From: DATEOR01 sp963841425
GTDB taxonomy: Bacteria; Actinomycetota; Thermoleophilia; Gaiellales; Gaiellaceae
Assembly: GCA_963841425.1 (NCBI GenBank)
Contig: CAWJCL010000002.1
Location: 992,001-1,056,000 of the forward strand
Length of the DNA stretch: 64,000 nucleotides
Direction of reading: 5' to 3'
The notes under the pieces were generated by a model. It ran no database searches. It was not told the DNA's origin and saw only the letters and a list, made by a program, of their open reading frames with translations. Position numbers and translations under genes: made by a program. Positions 22,847-31,679 of this stretch are shown piece after piece. How positions within the stretch are numbered: position 1 is the first letter of the stretch; every line of letters starts with the position of its first letter.

Positions 22847-25603
22847 CTAACTACACCCGGTGTTCTGGCCGCAGTCGCGGCACGTGTAACAGCTCCCCGT
22901 CCGTACCATACGGCCGCCGCACTTGGCACACTCGATCGCGTCTTCCCAGGAATTGAAGAGCGCCGTTTGGCCTGGCGGTGAGGCGGGCGCGTCGTCGGCC
23001 TCGGCGAGGTCGCCGTTCCCCTCCAGCACCGAGTGCGCCTGCGCGAGGCGCGCCTTGACCTCGGGGCTCATGATCCCGAGCTCGGCCTGCTTGTCGGTGT
23101 CGAGGAAGCGCTTCCCCATCCAGCGGAAGACGTAGTCCACGATCGACTTGGCGACGCGGATGTCGGCGTCGTTCGTCAGGCCCGACGGCTCGAAGCGCAT
23201 GTGCGCGAACTTGGAGACGTAGACCTCGAGCGGCACGCCGTACTGGAGCCCGAGCGAGACCGAGATCATGAACGAGTTCATGAGGCCGGCCAGGGTCGTG
23301 CCCTCCTTGGCGATGTCGACGAAGATGTCGCCGGGCGTCCCGTCGTCGTAGAGGCCGACGTGGATGTAGCCCTCGTAGTCGCCGACCTTGAACTTGCGGC
23401 CGATCTCGGTGCGGTCGTCGGGCAGACGCCGGCGCTCTTCCTTCGGAGCGGGCGGAGGCGCGGCCGCGTCGGCCTTCTTCGAGAGCGGCTGGGCGACCTT
23501 GCAGTTGTCGCGGTAGATGGCGATCGCCTTGACGCCGAGCTTCCAGGCGTCGGCGAAGAGGCCGGAGACCTCGTCTACGGTCGCCGTCTCGGGCAGGTTG
23601 ACCGTCTTCGAGATCGCGCCCGAGATGAAGGGCTGGACGGCGCCCATCATCTTCACGTGGCCCATGTAGTGGATCGCGCGGTCGCCGATGGCGCAGTCGA
23701 AGACCGGATAGTGCTCGGCCTTCATGGAAGGCGCGCCGACGACGGTGTTGCGCTCGTCGACGAACGCCACCATCTGGTCGATCTCGTCCGGCGAGTAGCC
23801 GAGCTTGTCGAGCGCCATCGGGACGGTCTTGTTCACGATCGTGATCTCGCCGCCGCCGACGAGCTTCTTCGACTTGACGAGCGAGAAGTCGGGCTCGACC
23901 CCGGTCGTGTCGCAATCCATCATGAAGCTGATCGTCCCGGTGGGAGCGAGCACGGTCGCCTGCGCGTTCCGGTAGCCGGAGACCTCGCCCAGGTCGAGCG
24001 CGTCGTCCCAGGACTGCCGCGCCGCCGTGAGCAGGTCGGTCGGCACGACGTCGGAGTTCTCGATGTTCCCGACCGCCGCCCGGTGCTGGGCGATGACCCC
24101 GATCATCGCGCCCGCGTTCGGCTGGTAGCCGGCGAAGGCGCCCATGCGCGCGGCAATCTCGGACGACTTGCGGTACGCGCGGCCCGTCATGAGCGCGGTC
24201 ACCGCGGCCGCGTAGGCGCGGCCCTCGTCGGAGTCGTAGGGAAGCCCGCGCGCCATGAGGAGCGCGCCGAGGTTCGCGTAGCCGAGGCCGAGCTGGCGGT
24301 AGGCCTTCGCGTTGCGCTCGATCTCGGGCGTCGGATAGCTCGAGTAGCCGACGAGGATCTCCTGCGCGAGGAAGACCGTGTCCACCGCGTGCTCGAAGGC
24401 CTCGACGTCGAGCTCGCCGTCCTCGCGGCGGAACTTCATCAGGTTGAGCGAGGCGAGGTTGCACGCGCTGTCGTCGATGGACATGTACTCGGAGCACGGG
24501 TTCGACGCGTTGATGCGGCCCGTGTTCGGCAGTGTGTGCCACTTGTTGATCGTCGTGTCGTACTGGACGCCCGGATCGGCGCAGCGCCACGCCGCCTCGG
24601 CGGCCTGCTTCAGGAGCTCGCGCGCGGGAAGGGTCGCGACGACGCTGCCGTCGGTGCGCGCGGTCAGGTTCCAGTCCTCGCCCTTCTCGACGGCCTCCAT
24701 GAAGGCGTCGGTGACGCGGATCGAATTGTTCGCGTTCTGGTACTGAATCGACGCCCAGTCGGGCGAGTTCAGCGACATGTCGTAGCCGGCCGCTTCGAGG
24801 ACGCGCACCTTGTCCTCCTCGTTGGCCTTGCACCAGATGAACTCCTCGACGTCGGGGTGGTCGATGTCGAGGATGACCATCTTGGCCGCGCGCCTGGTCT
24901 TGCCGCCCGACTTGATCGTGCCGGCGGAGGCGTCGGCGCCGCGCATGAAGCTCACCGGGCCGGAGGCGTGTCCGCCCTTGGAGAGCTGCTCGTGCGATGA
25001 GCGCAGCCGCGAGAGGTTGATGCCCGAGCCCGAGCCGCCGCGGAAGATGATGCCCTCGCGCCGGATCCAGTCGAGGATCGAGTCCATCGAGTCGTCGATC
25101 GAGAGGATGAAGCAGGCCGAGCACTGCGGCTTCTCCTCGAAGCCGACGTTGAACCAGACCGGGCTGTTGAAGGCGGCGAGCTGGTTGACGAGGATCGCCT
25201 TGAGTTCGGCCTCGAAGGTGTCGGACTCCTCCTCGTCGGCGAAGTAGCCGCCGTCATTCCCCCACTTGACGATCGTCGAGACGACGCGGCCGATCATCTG
25301 GCGCACGCTCGACTCGCGCTCGGGCGAGGACATGCGGCCGCGGAAGTACTTCTGCGCGACGATATTTGTCGCTGTTTGCGACCAGAACTTCGGGAACTCG
25401 ACGCCCTTCTGCTCGAAGACGGGCTTGTCCTTGCCGGGGATGAAGGCGTCGCGCGTCTCCCACTCGATCTCGTCGAAGGGATCGCGGCCCGGAATCGTGA
25501 AGTACCGGCGCACGCCGAGCCGCCGATCGGGCGCGGTAACCGTGTTCATCAGCGCGTCGTCGGCAATTGCGGGAGCTTCATCGGTGCGTGCAGCGGACGC
25601 CAT
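22847..25603 (-). CDS. nrdJ: Adenosylcobalamin-dependent ribonucleotide reductase (class II)
   Basis: 918 residues, ATG at 25603 after GGAGGGTAGGAA. It carries the class II markers: CSACFI (redox cysteine), GSGSGINLSRLRSS, the active-site NPCSEYM (Asn-Cys-Glu) and the ATVLAPTGTISFMMDCDTTGVEP region. The C-terminus is a zinc ribbon (CAKCGGRMV / CYTCRDCG) that delivers reducing power. It makes deoxyribonucleotides without oxygen and needs coenzyme B12. No ATP-cone is evident at the N-terminus. No cobalamin-riboswitch-like element is seen in the 122-bp upstream spacer. Confidence 0.96.
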   Translation of the reverse strand: MASAARTDEAPAIADDALMNTVTAPDRRLGVRRYFTIPGRDPFDEIEWETRDAFIPGKDKPVFEQKGVEFPKFWSQTATNIVAQKYFRGRMSSPERESSVRQMIGRVVSTIVKWGNDGGYFADEEESDTFEAELKAILVNQLAAFNSPVWFNVGFEEKPQCSACFILSIDDSMDSILDWIRREGIIFRGGSGSGINLSRLRSSHEQLSKGGHASGPVSFMRGADASAGTIKSGGKTRRAAKMVILDIDHPDVEEFIWCKANEEDKVRVLEAAGYDMSLNSPDWASIQYQNANNSIRVTDAFMEAVEKGEDWNLTARTDGSVVATLPARELLKQAAEAAWRCADPGVQYDTTINKWHTLPNTGRINASNPCSEYMSIDDSACNLASLNLMKFRREDGELDVEAFEHAVDTVFLAQEILVGYSSYPTPEIERNAKAYRQLGLGYANLGALLMARGLPYDSDEGRAYAAAVTALMTGRAYRKSSEIAARMGAFAGYQPNAGAMIGVIAQHRAAVGNIENSDVVPTDLLTAARQSWDDALDLGEVSGYRNAQATVLAPTGTISFMMDCDTTGVEPDFSLVKSKKLVGGGEITIVNKTVPMALDKLGYSPDEIDQMVAFVDERNTVVGAPSMKAEHYPVFDCAIGDRAIHYMGHVKMMGAVQPFISGAISKTVNLPETATVDEVSGLFADAWKLGVKAIAIYRDNCKVAQPLSKKADAAAPPPAPKEERRRLPDDRTEIGRKFKVGDYEGYIHVGLYDDGTPGDIFVDIAKEGTTLAGLMNSFMISVSLGLQYGVPLEVYVSKFAHMRFEPSGLTNDADIRVAKSIVDYVFRWMGKRFLDTDKQAELGIMSPEVKARLAQAHSVLEGNGDLAEADDAPASPPGQTALFNSWEDAIECAKCGGRMVRTGSCYTCRDCGQNTGCS

Positions 25604-25725
25604 TTCCTACCCTCCATGGTATCTGAGCCAGCCCTCGAAAAACGCGGGGTCCGTAGGGTAGAGCGGTCCTCGGACGGTGCTGATTTGCAGGGATTTTTGC
25701 TTGGACCGGCGAGGCCCAGCGACGA

Positions 25726-26214
25726 TCAGGTGCGAACCGCCGCGAGCAGCTCGTCGGCCCGCTTTCGCGCCGCGGCATGATCCTTCTTCGCGGTCTCGAG
25801 CGCCTCGGCCGACCAGGACTCGGGCAGGTCGTGAACCAGCCAGTGGACGCTCGTCAGCGTGTTCGAGACGTCGGTCACCAGCGCGCGTGCGAGCTCATCG
25901 ACTCGGCCGGAGGGATGGGCGGCGCCGAACGCGAGAATCGGGTCACGAATCGTCCGCCAGCGTTCCCAGAGCTCGTTCATGATCGTCATCGTTCGCGTAT
26001 CGGGAACCGAGGTAAGGCGCTGCGGCTCGATCTCGTCGAGCAGTGACAGGACAGGCGCGACCACGAGCGCGGCACGTTCGCGCTGACGAGCGTGGTCGGC
26101 AGCCCGGCGGCCCTGCGCCGCATGTCTGAGCTGAAGTCGCGTGGCGATGAGAACCGCTGCGGCCGTGACCGCGGCGCTACCCAGGGTCAGGGCGACTACG
26201 GCCCAGGTGGGCAT
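25726..26214 (-). CDS. Hypothetical single-pass membrane protein (162 aa)
   Basis: ATG at 26214. Residues 4-26 form one transmembrane helix (VVALTLGSAAVTAAAVLIATRL); the rest is a helical, charged cytoplasmic domain with Trp-rich ELWERWRTIRDPILAF. It lies 33 bp after the 102-aa gene and closes a five-gene same-strand run starting with the cupin. No family recognised. Confidence 0.65.
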   Translation of the reverse strand: MPTWAVVALTLGSAAVTAAAVLIATRLQLRHAAQGRRAADHARQRERAALVVAPVLSLLDEIEPQRLTSVPDTRTMTIMNELWERWRTIRDPILAFGAAHPSGRVDELARALVTDVSNTLTSVHWLVHDLPESWSAEALETAKKDHAAARKRADELLAAVRT

Positions 26215-26247
26215 CGCGGCGGAGGGGACGACATCGGCGGCAGAAAG

Positions 26248-26556
26248 CTAACGGCTGGTCGGGCGGCTGTACAGGCCGACCATGAACTGCCGCGCGCGCG
26301 CTCGCAACGTCGCGTCCACCGTTCCCTCGTCTTCGTCTTCGGATCGAGCTTCGTCAGGCATGCCGTCGGCGAGCGGCGCTCGTTCGACGACAGCCGTCTT
26401 GAAGCTCCAGAGCTCACGCTCGAGGCGTTCGACCTCGGCTGAAAGCAGAACGATCGCCTTCCCGGCCGCGCTGATCTCTTCACGGGGATCGTTCTGCAAG
26501 CCCTCGCCCCACTGCCTGACAGCTTCGAATTGTTCCTCGTCCACTCGTGCGATCAT
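26248..26556 (-). CDS. Hypothetical protein (102 aa)
   Basis: ATG at 26556, one base after the stop of the VOC gene. Mostly helical and acidic, with EEISAAGKAIVLLSAEVERLERELWSFKTAV reading as an amphipathic coiled-coil helix; it ends DATLRARARQFMVGLYSRPTSR. An alternative, longer frame upstream overlaps the VOC gene heavily and is rejected. Function unknown. Confidence 0.6.
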   Translation of the reverse strand: MIARVDEEQFEAVRQWGEGLQNDPREEISAAGKAIVLLSAEVERLERELWSFKTAVVERAPLADGMPDEARSEDEDEGTVDATLRARARQFMVGLYSRPTSR

Positions 26557-26557
26557 T

Positions 26558-26959
26558 TCATGCGCTCGCCGGTTTCGCCGCCGAGCGGGCGAGCGTCGCT
26601 TCCTGATAGATCCCGAGCACGTTGCCGGCCGGGTCACGGAAGGTGGCGTAGGCCTCCCGCTCGCCGAGCGGCGTGACCGGCGTGACGATCTCTCCGCCGC
26701 GCTCGACGACGCGGGTGATCGCTGCATCTATGTCGTCGACCATGATGTGCACGGTGATTCCCGGCTCGGCGCTCGGCGGGCGGCCGAGAACCCAGGTTCC
26801 GCTGACCTCGCCGACGGTGTCGTCGAAGGCGACCTCGCCGTCGCCGCGGGCCCTGATGCTCCAGCCGAAGACGGCCTCGTAGAAGGCCGACGACTCCTCG
26901 ACGTCGTTCGCCGGGATCTCGAGGTAGCAGATCTTGCCGGTCGCGTAGTTCGGAGGCAT
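26558..26959 (-). CDS. VOC-family (glyoxalase/bleomycin-resistance fold) protein
   Basis: 133 residues, ATG at 26959. Two beta-alpha-beta-beta-beta modules: KICYLEIPANDVEESSAFYEAVFGW and ITVHIMVDDIDAAITRVVERGGEIV, ending FRDPAGNVLGIYQE with the conserved last-strand Glu. The domain usually binds a metal and a small ligand. It begins two bases after another VOC gene, suggesting joint function. Substrate unknown. Confidence 0.88.
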   Translation of the reverse strand: MPPNYATGKICYLEIPANDVEESSAFYEAVFGWSIRARGDGEVAFDDTVGEVSGTWVLGRPPSAEPGITVHIMVDDIDAAITRVVERGGEIVTPVTPLGEREAYATFRDPAGNVLGIYQEATLARSAAKPASA

Positions 26960-26961
26960 GG

Positions 26962-27399
26962 CTACGCGAGCCCCTTCACACGCAGCTCTTCGAGGGCTTG
27001 GTCGTTCTTCTCGAGACCTTCGAGGCCCATGCCGCGAAGGACGTTCTCGGCCTTCGTGAACTGAATCTCGCGATAGTCGACGACCTCGACGTGGTTCCCC
27101 CAGGGATCACGGAAGTCGAGGCGCCCGCTCCGCCGTACCTCGACGCCGGCCTCCTGGAGCGCGCTGCGCGCGGACTCCTTGTCGTCCACCACGAGGCCGA
27201 AGTGGCGGTGCGCGTCGGGCGGCTGCGTCCTCCCCTGGGCGAGCGCGACGAACTGGTCGCCCATGTCCACGAAGGCCATGCGGCCTGCGCGGCCGCGGAG
27301 CTCGAGCTCGAAGATGCGTCCGTAGAACGCGAGCGCCTCCTCGACGTCGCCGACCTCGAGGGCGACGTGGTTCAGACCGACGAGCCTGGCGCGCTTCAC
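26962..27399 (-). CDS. VOC-family dioxygenase/glyoxalase-like protein
   Basis: 145 residues from GTG 27399, one base after the cupin stop, with GGGAGGCGGG upstream; a longer frame into the cupin gene is rejected. Candidate metal ligands are the His in LNHVALEV, the His in HRHFGLVVDD and the Glu in WGNHVEVVDY, the classical facial set. The C-terminal 35 residues (FTKAENVLRGMGLEGLEKNDQ) are an extra helix. Substrate unknown. Confidence 0.87.
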   Translation of the reverse strand: MKRARLVGLNHVALEVGDVEEALAFYGRIFELELRGRAGRMAFVDMGDQFVALAQGRTQPPDAHRHFGLVVDDKESARSALQEAGVEVRRSGRLDFRDPWGNHVEVVDYREIQFTKAENVLRGMGLEGLEKNDQALEELRVKGLA

Positions 27400-27400
27400 G

Positions 27401-27973
27401 CTAGCCCGCCTCCCACGGCAGGCCGTCGGACGTTGGGCGCCCGGGCTGCCAGTGTGGATGGGGCGCATACGCCTCGTGCGGCGAGCGCGTCTCGACGCTC
27501 GCAGCCGCGCCGTGTCGAGCGGCCGCCCCGGAGACCGGGTAGATGATCGTGCTTTCGTCCGTGCGCGCGCCGGTCATGAGGATCATGCACGGCCTGTCCG
27601 TCCCGACGAAGACGTGGCGCGTGCCGGACGGACAGTGGACGAAGTCCCACGCGCGAAGGTGCCGCTCCTCCTCTTCGACGACGAGGAGGCACTCGCCGGC
27701 GAGCACGAGGAAGTCCTCCTGCTCCGACTCGGCGTGGTACAGACCGCTCGGCTTGCCGGGCTCGAGCACGTGGAGGCGGAATCCGAGTTGCGCAAAGAGA
27801 TGCTGCTCGAGGCCGGGGGTCTCGCGGAGAGCCGGCCCGTTCGCCTCGAAGGAGCAGCGGGCGCCGAAGTCAGGATTCGTGACCCAGGCCGCGTCCTCGA
27901 CGTTGACGACGAACCATCCTTCGCCCGCCGGCACGAGACCCGACGCGGCCTCCACGAGGGAGGCTTCCTCCAT
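27401..27973 (-). CDS. Cupin-domain protein
   Basis: 190 residues, ATG at 27973. The cupin core reads LYHAESEQEDFLVLAGECLLVVEEEERHLRAWDFVHCPSGTRHVFVG, with the two motifs that hold metal ligands (His/Glu and His). An extra N-terminal 50 residues and a Pro/His-rich tail flank the barrel. First gene of the run cupin-VOC-VOC-unknown-membrane protein, with gaps of 1, 2, 1 and 33 bases. Possibly a sugar- or aromatic-related enzyme; not assigned. Confidence 0.85.
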   Translation of the reverse strand: MEEASLVEAASGLVPAGEGWFVVNVEDAAWVTNPDFGARCSFEANGPALRETPGLEQHLFAQLGFRLHVLEPGKPSGLYHAESEQEDFLVLAGECLLVVEEEERHLRAWDFVHCPSGTRHVFVGTDRPCMILMTGARTDESTIIYPVSGAAARHGAAASVETRSPHEAYAPHPHWQPGRPTSDGLPWEAG

Positions 27974-28099
27974 GGCCGCAGCCTACTCAGCGGGCACGGC
28001 CGTCGCGACGAGGAAGACGCGCGCCGGCTACCCGGGCCGGCCGACGAGCGGAGGGCCGGCGAGGCGACCGCAGACGCCTCGGTGTCGGCCCCCCGCCTC

Positions 28100-28312
28100 T
28101 CAGCCCACCCGCGTGGCGAAAACGCCCGAGTGCGTCGCCTCCCAGACGCGCAGGTAGCCGTCGAGCTCGTATCTCGAAGCCGCGTCGTGAACCGGCCAGC
28201 CAAGACGAATCTCGAGCGTCCCCAAGGCGATGCGCACGACGACACAGCCCGTGCTGCGCAGGGACTCGGACAGGGCCTCGGTGAGGCTGGGATCGCTGAC
28301 TTCGACTTTCAC
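28100..28312 (-). CDS. Small hypothetical protein (70 aa)
   Basis: GTG at 28312. Sequence begins KVEVSDPSLTEALSESLRSTGCVVVRI and continues as a beta-alpha unit, LGTLEIRLGWPVHDAASRYELDGYLRVW. The even spacing of hydrophobic residues supports real coding. It resembles short proteins often seen in Thermoleophilia, from memory rather than a search. The 126 bp between it and the cupin hold nothing recognised. Confidence 0.58.
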   Translation of the reverse strand: MKVEVSDPSLTEALSESLRSTGCVVVRIALGTLEIRLGWPVHDAASRYELDGYLRVWEATHSGVFATRVG

Positions 28313-28413
28313 TGCCGCAAGAAGGCGCCCGGAGTAGCCGCAGCGGTCGCCCTCTCTCTCACTGTCGTCAGAAAGAGCTCGACGTCAAGCCCCCAAAAGC
28401 CCCGTTAAATGCG

Positions 28414-28445
28414 AAAGAGGCGGTTGCGGCCACCGCCTCTTTTCG
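28414..28445. terminator. Strong bidirectional hairpin terminator
   Basis: AAAGAGGCGGT (28414-28424) pairs perfectly with ACCGCCTCTTT (28432-28442), loop 7 bases, flanked by A-run and T-run. It lies in a 246-bp spacer between the UDP-xylose synthase gene and the 70-aa gene and would end transcription from the former. The rest of the spacer shows no gene. Confidence 0.85.
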
Positions 28446-28558
28446 CCGGATCGTACGAAGGAGTGCGCTGCGGCCACACACGCTCTTCGCTCGATCTCCG
28501 CACCGTAGTCGGCGGGTGCGGGCGTGCATCACCCGTTAAGGGGATTCGCCGGAGACGC

Positions 28559-29521
<963 letters not shown>

Positions 29522-29548
29522 GTTAGTTCGGCCGTTGGGGCTTCCTCC

Positions 29549-29581
29549 TTGACACCGTTGTAAGTGATCAGTAACTTACAA
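29549..29581 (+). promoter_or_regulatory. TetR promoter with overlapping operator palindrome
   Basis: TTGACA (29549-29554), 17 bp, then TAACTT (29572-29577) as a likely -10. An inverted repeat TTGTAAGT (29558-29565) / ACTTACAA (29574-29581) fills the spacer and -10. Transcription would start at about 29584-29585, right at the regulator's GTG, i.e. a leaderless message repressed by its own product. Confidence 0.7.
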
Positions 29582-29584
29582 CCC

Positions 29585-30142
29585 GTGGCAACGAAGACGC
29601 CGACCAGAAAGAGCGCAGACATCCGCCGCGGGGAGATCGTCGAAGCGGCGCGTGTGGAGTTCGCAATCGGCGGCCTGCACGGCACGTCCACCGAGAACAT
29701 CGCCCGCCGGGCCGGCGTCTCGCAGCCGTACGTCTTTCGCCTCTTCGGCACAAAGAAGGAGCTGTTCCTGGAGACCGTTCGGCGCGGTTTTCGCCACGTC
29801 CTCGAGGTCTTCCAAGAGGCCGCGGCGGCAAACCGCGAGGGCGACGTCTTCCTCTCCATGGGCCACGCCTACGGCGACGTGCGGCAAGATCGCACCTCGC
29901 TCATGTTCCAGATGCAGGCCTACGCGGCCTGCGAGGACCCGGACGTGCGCAAGGTCGTCCGCGAGGAGTTCGCGCAGCTCTACACGTTCGTCGAGAGCGT
30001 CTCGGGCGGGGACGACGAGAAGGTGCACGAGTTTTTCAAGACCGGGATGCTGATCAACGTCGCGGCGGCGATGGACCTCGGCGCCCTCGACTCGCCGTGG
30101 GCCCACAGCTTTCTCGAGGGCTGCCTGCAGGAGCAGAGCTAA
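29585..30142 (+). CDS. TetR-family transcriptional repressor
   Basis: 185 residues from GTG 29585 (MATKTPTRKSADIRRGEIVEAA). A GTG at 29564 would lie inside the operator and is less likely. The HTH is TSTENIARRAGVSQPYVFRLFGTKKELF (about 37-64); the ligand-binding half is helical with two cysteines avoided except AACEDPD. It precedes an MFS efflux pump by 53 bp, with a related half-site pair in front of each gene, so it most likely represses itself and the pump until an effector binds. Confidence 0.9.
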   Translation: MATKTPTRKSADIRRGEIVEAARVEFAIGGLHGTSTENIARRAGVSQPYVFRLFGTKKELFLETVRRGFRHVLEVFQEAAAANREGDVFLSMGHAYGDVRQDRTSLMFQMQAYAACEDPDVRKVVREEFAQLYTFVESVSGGDDEKVHEFFKTGMLINVAAAMDLGALDSPWAHSFLEGCLQEQS

Positions 30143-30161
30143 CCGTGTTTTTTTCCACTCG

Positions 30162-30188
30162 TTGTGAGTGACTACTTACTAAGGAGGT
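30162..30188 (+). promoter_or_regulatory. Second TetR-type operator and strong RBS before the MFS gene
   Basis: TTGTGAGT (30162-30169) and ACTTACTA (30174-30181) resemble the half-sites in front of the TetR gene, with 4 rather than 8 bases between them. AAGGAGGT (30181-30188) is an ideal Shine-Dalgarno, 7 bases before the ATG; a bound repressor would cover it or the transcription start. Confidence 0.6.
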
Positions 30189-30195
30189 AGGTGAG

Positions 30196-31614
30196 ATGAG
30201 CGCAAGGACTACGACCATCTGGACGTTCGTGATCACGTCGATCGCGCTGTTCATGGTCACGCTCGACAACCTCGTCGTGACGATGGCACTGCCGAGCATC
30301 CGCCTCGACCTCGGGGCGTCCATCGAGGACCTCGAATGGACCGTCAACGCCTACACGCTGAGCTTCGCCGTGCTGCTCCTCACCGGAGCCGCGCTCGGCG
30401 ACCGCTTCGGCCGTCGGCGGCTCTTCGCGATCGGGCTCGGGATCTTCACCGTCGCTTCGGCGGCGGCTGCGCTCGCTCCCAATGTCGAGACGCTGATCGC
30501 CGCGCGCGCGGTGCAGGGGCTCGGCGGTGCGATCGTGACTCCGCTGACCCTGACGATCCTCTCCGCGGCCGTGCCGCCCTCGAAGCGAGGGCTCGCGCTC
30601 GGCGCCTGGGGCGGAGTCGGCGGGCTTGGCGTGGCGCTCGGCCCGGTGGTCGGCGGCGCAGTCGTCCAGGGCCTCTCGTGGCAGTGGATCTTCTGGCTCA
30701 ACGTCCCCATCGGCCTCGTGCTCGTGCCGCTGGCCTGGAACCGCCTGAAGGAGTCCTACGGCCCCGACTCGCGCCTCGACCTGCCCGGCCTCGGCCTCGC
30801 CAGCATCGGGCTCTTCGGGATCGTGCTCGGGCTCGTCCGCGGCAACTCGGTCGGCTGGGGCAGCTTCGAAATCCTCGGCTCGATCACCCTCGGACTGGCC
30901 TTCGTCGCAGCATTCGTCCTCTGGGAGCTCCGCACGGAGGCGCCGATGCTGCCGATGCGGTTCTTCCGAAACCGGACGTTCGCGGCGACCAATGTCGCGT
31001 CGCTCTTCATGTTCTTCGGGATGTTCGGCTCGATCTTCCTGCTCGCGCAGTTCCTGCAGACCGTGCAGGGGTACTCCCCGCTCGACGCCGGGATCAGGAC
31101 GCTGCCGTGGACGGCGATGCCGATCTTCATCGCCCCGCTGGCCGGGGCGCTCTCCGACCGGATCGGCGGGCGGCCGCTCATGGCGACCGGCCTGGCGATG
31201 CAGGCGATCGGGCTCGCATGGCTCGCGTCGATCACGTCTCCGACGGTCGCGTACTCGAGCCTTGTGCCCGCGTTCGTGATCTCCGGGATCGGGATGGCGC
31301 TCTTCTTCGCGCCCGTCGCGAACGTCGTCCTCTCGAGCGTCCGCCGCGACGAAGAGGGGAAGGCGTCGGGGGCCAACAACGCGATCCGCGAGCTCGGCGG
31401 CGTCTTCGGAGTCGCGGTCCTCGCCTCGATCTTCTCCCACTACGGCGGCTACGAGTCGCCCGCGACCTACGTGGACGGGCTCACGCCCGCGCTCTGGGTC
31501 GGCTCGGCGATCGTCGGAGCGGGAGCGGTCGCGGCCCTCTTCGTCCCGCGCAGGAAGCGCGCGGCGGAGGCCGTCGCGGGCGAGCGCGGGCTCGCGCTCG
31601 AGCAAGCGGCGTAG
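30196..31614 (+). CDS. MFS drug/proton antiporter, DHA2 (14-TM) family
   Basis: 472 residues, ATG at 30196. First helix ends LFMVTLDNLVVTMALPSI (motif D1 with LDxTVVNVALP-like pattern), GDRFGRRR as motif A, and GPVVGGAVVQGLSWQWIFWLNVPIG as motif C, which marks antiporters. About 14 hydrophobic segments. Member of the EmrB/QacA group that exports hydrophobic drugs or metabolites. Regulated by the neighbouring TetR protein. Confidence 0.93.
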   Translation: MSARTTTIWTFVITSIALFMVTLDNLVVTMALPSIRLDLGASIEDLEWTVNAYTLSFAVLLLTGAALGDRFGRRRLFAIGLGIFTVASAAAALAPNVETLIAARAVQGLGGAIVTPLTLTILSAAVPPSKRGLALGAWGGVGGLGVALGPVVGGAVVQGLSWQWIFWLNVPIGLVLVPLAWNRLKESYGPDSRLDLPGLGLASIGLFGIVLGLVRGNSVGWGSFEILGSITLGLAFVAAFVLWELRTEAPMLPMRFFRNRTFAATNVASLFMFFGMFGSIFLLAQFLQTVQGYSPLDAGIRTLPWTAMPIFIAPLAGALSDRIGGRPLMATGLAMQAIGLAWLASITSPTVAYSSLVPAFVISGIGMALFFAPVANVVLSSVRRDEEGKASGANNAIRELGGVFGVAVLASIFSHYGGYESPATYVDGLTPALWVGSAIVGAGAVAALFVPRRKRAAEAVAGERGLALEQAA

Positions 31615-31679
31615 CGGGACTGGAACGAGCGGCGGCGCCGGAGGTAGTCGGCGCCGCCGCTTTCGGCTACGTTGGGCCG

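Noticed and set aside
22786..22861. Complete 76-base tRNA reading ending at the T-arm-like sequence
   Set aside because: The length fits, but the anticodon arm does not pair, the acceptor stem has mismatches, and the 5' part would lie inside nrdJ.
23033..25000. 655-codon plus-strand frame
   Set aside because: Antisense to nrdJ, whose protein is unmistakable; composition is that of a shadow.
25604..25725. Possible cobalamin riboswitch before nrdJ
   Set aside because: Only 122 bp are available and no B12-box or fitting stems are seen; no NrdR box either.
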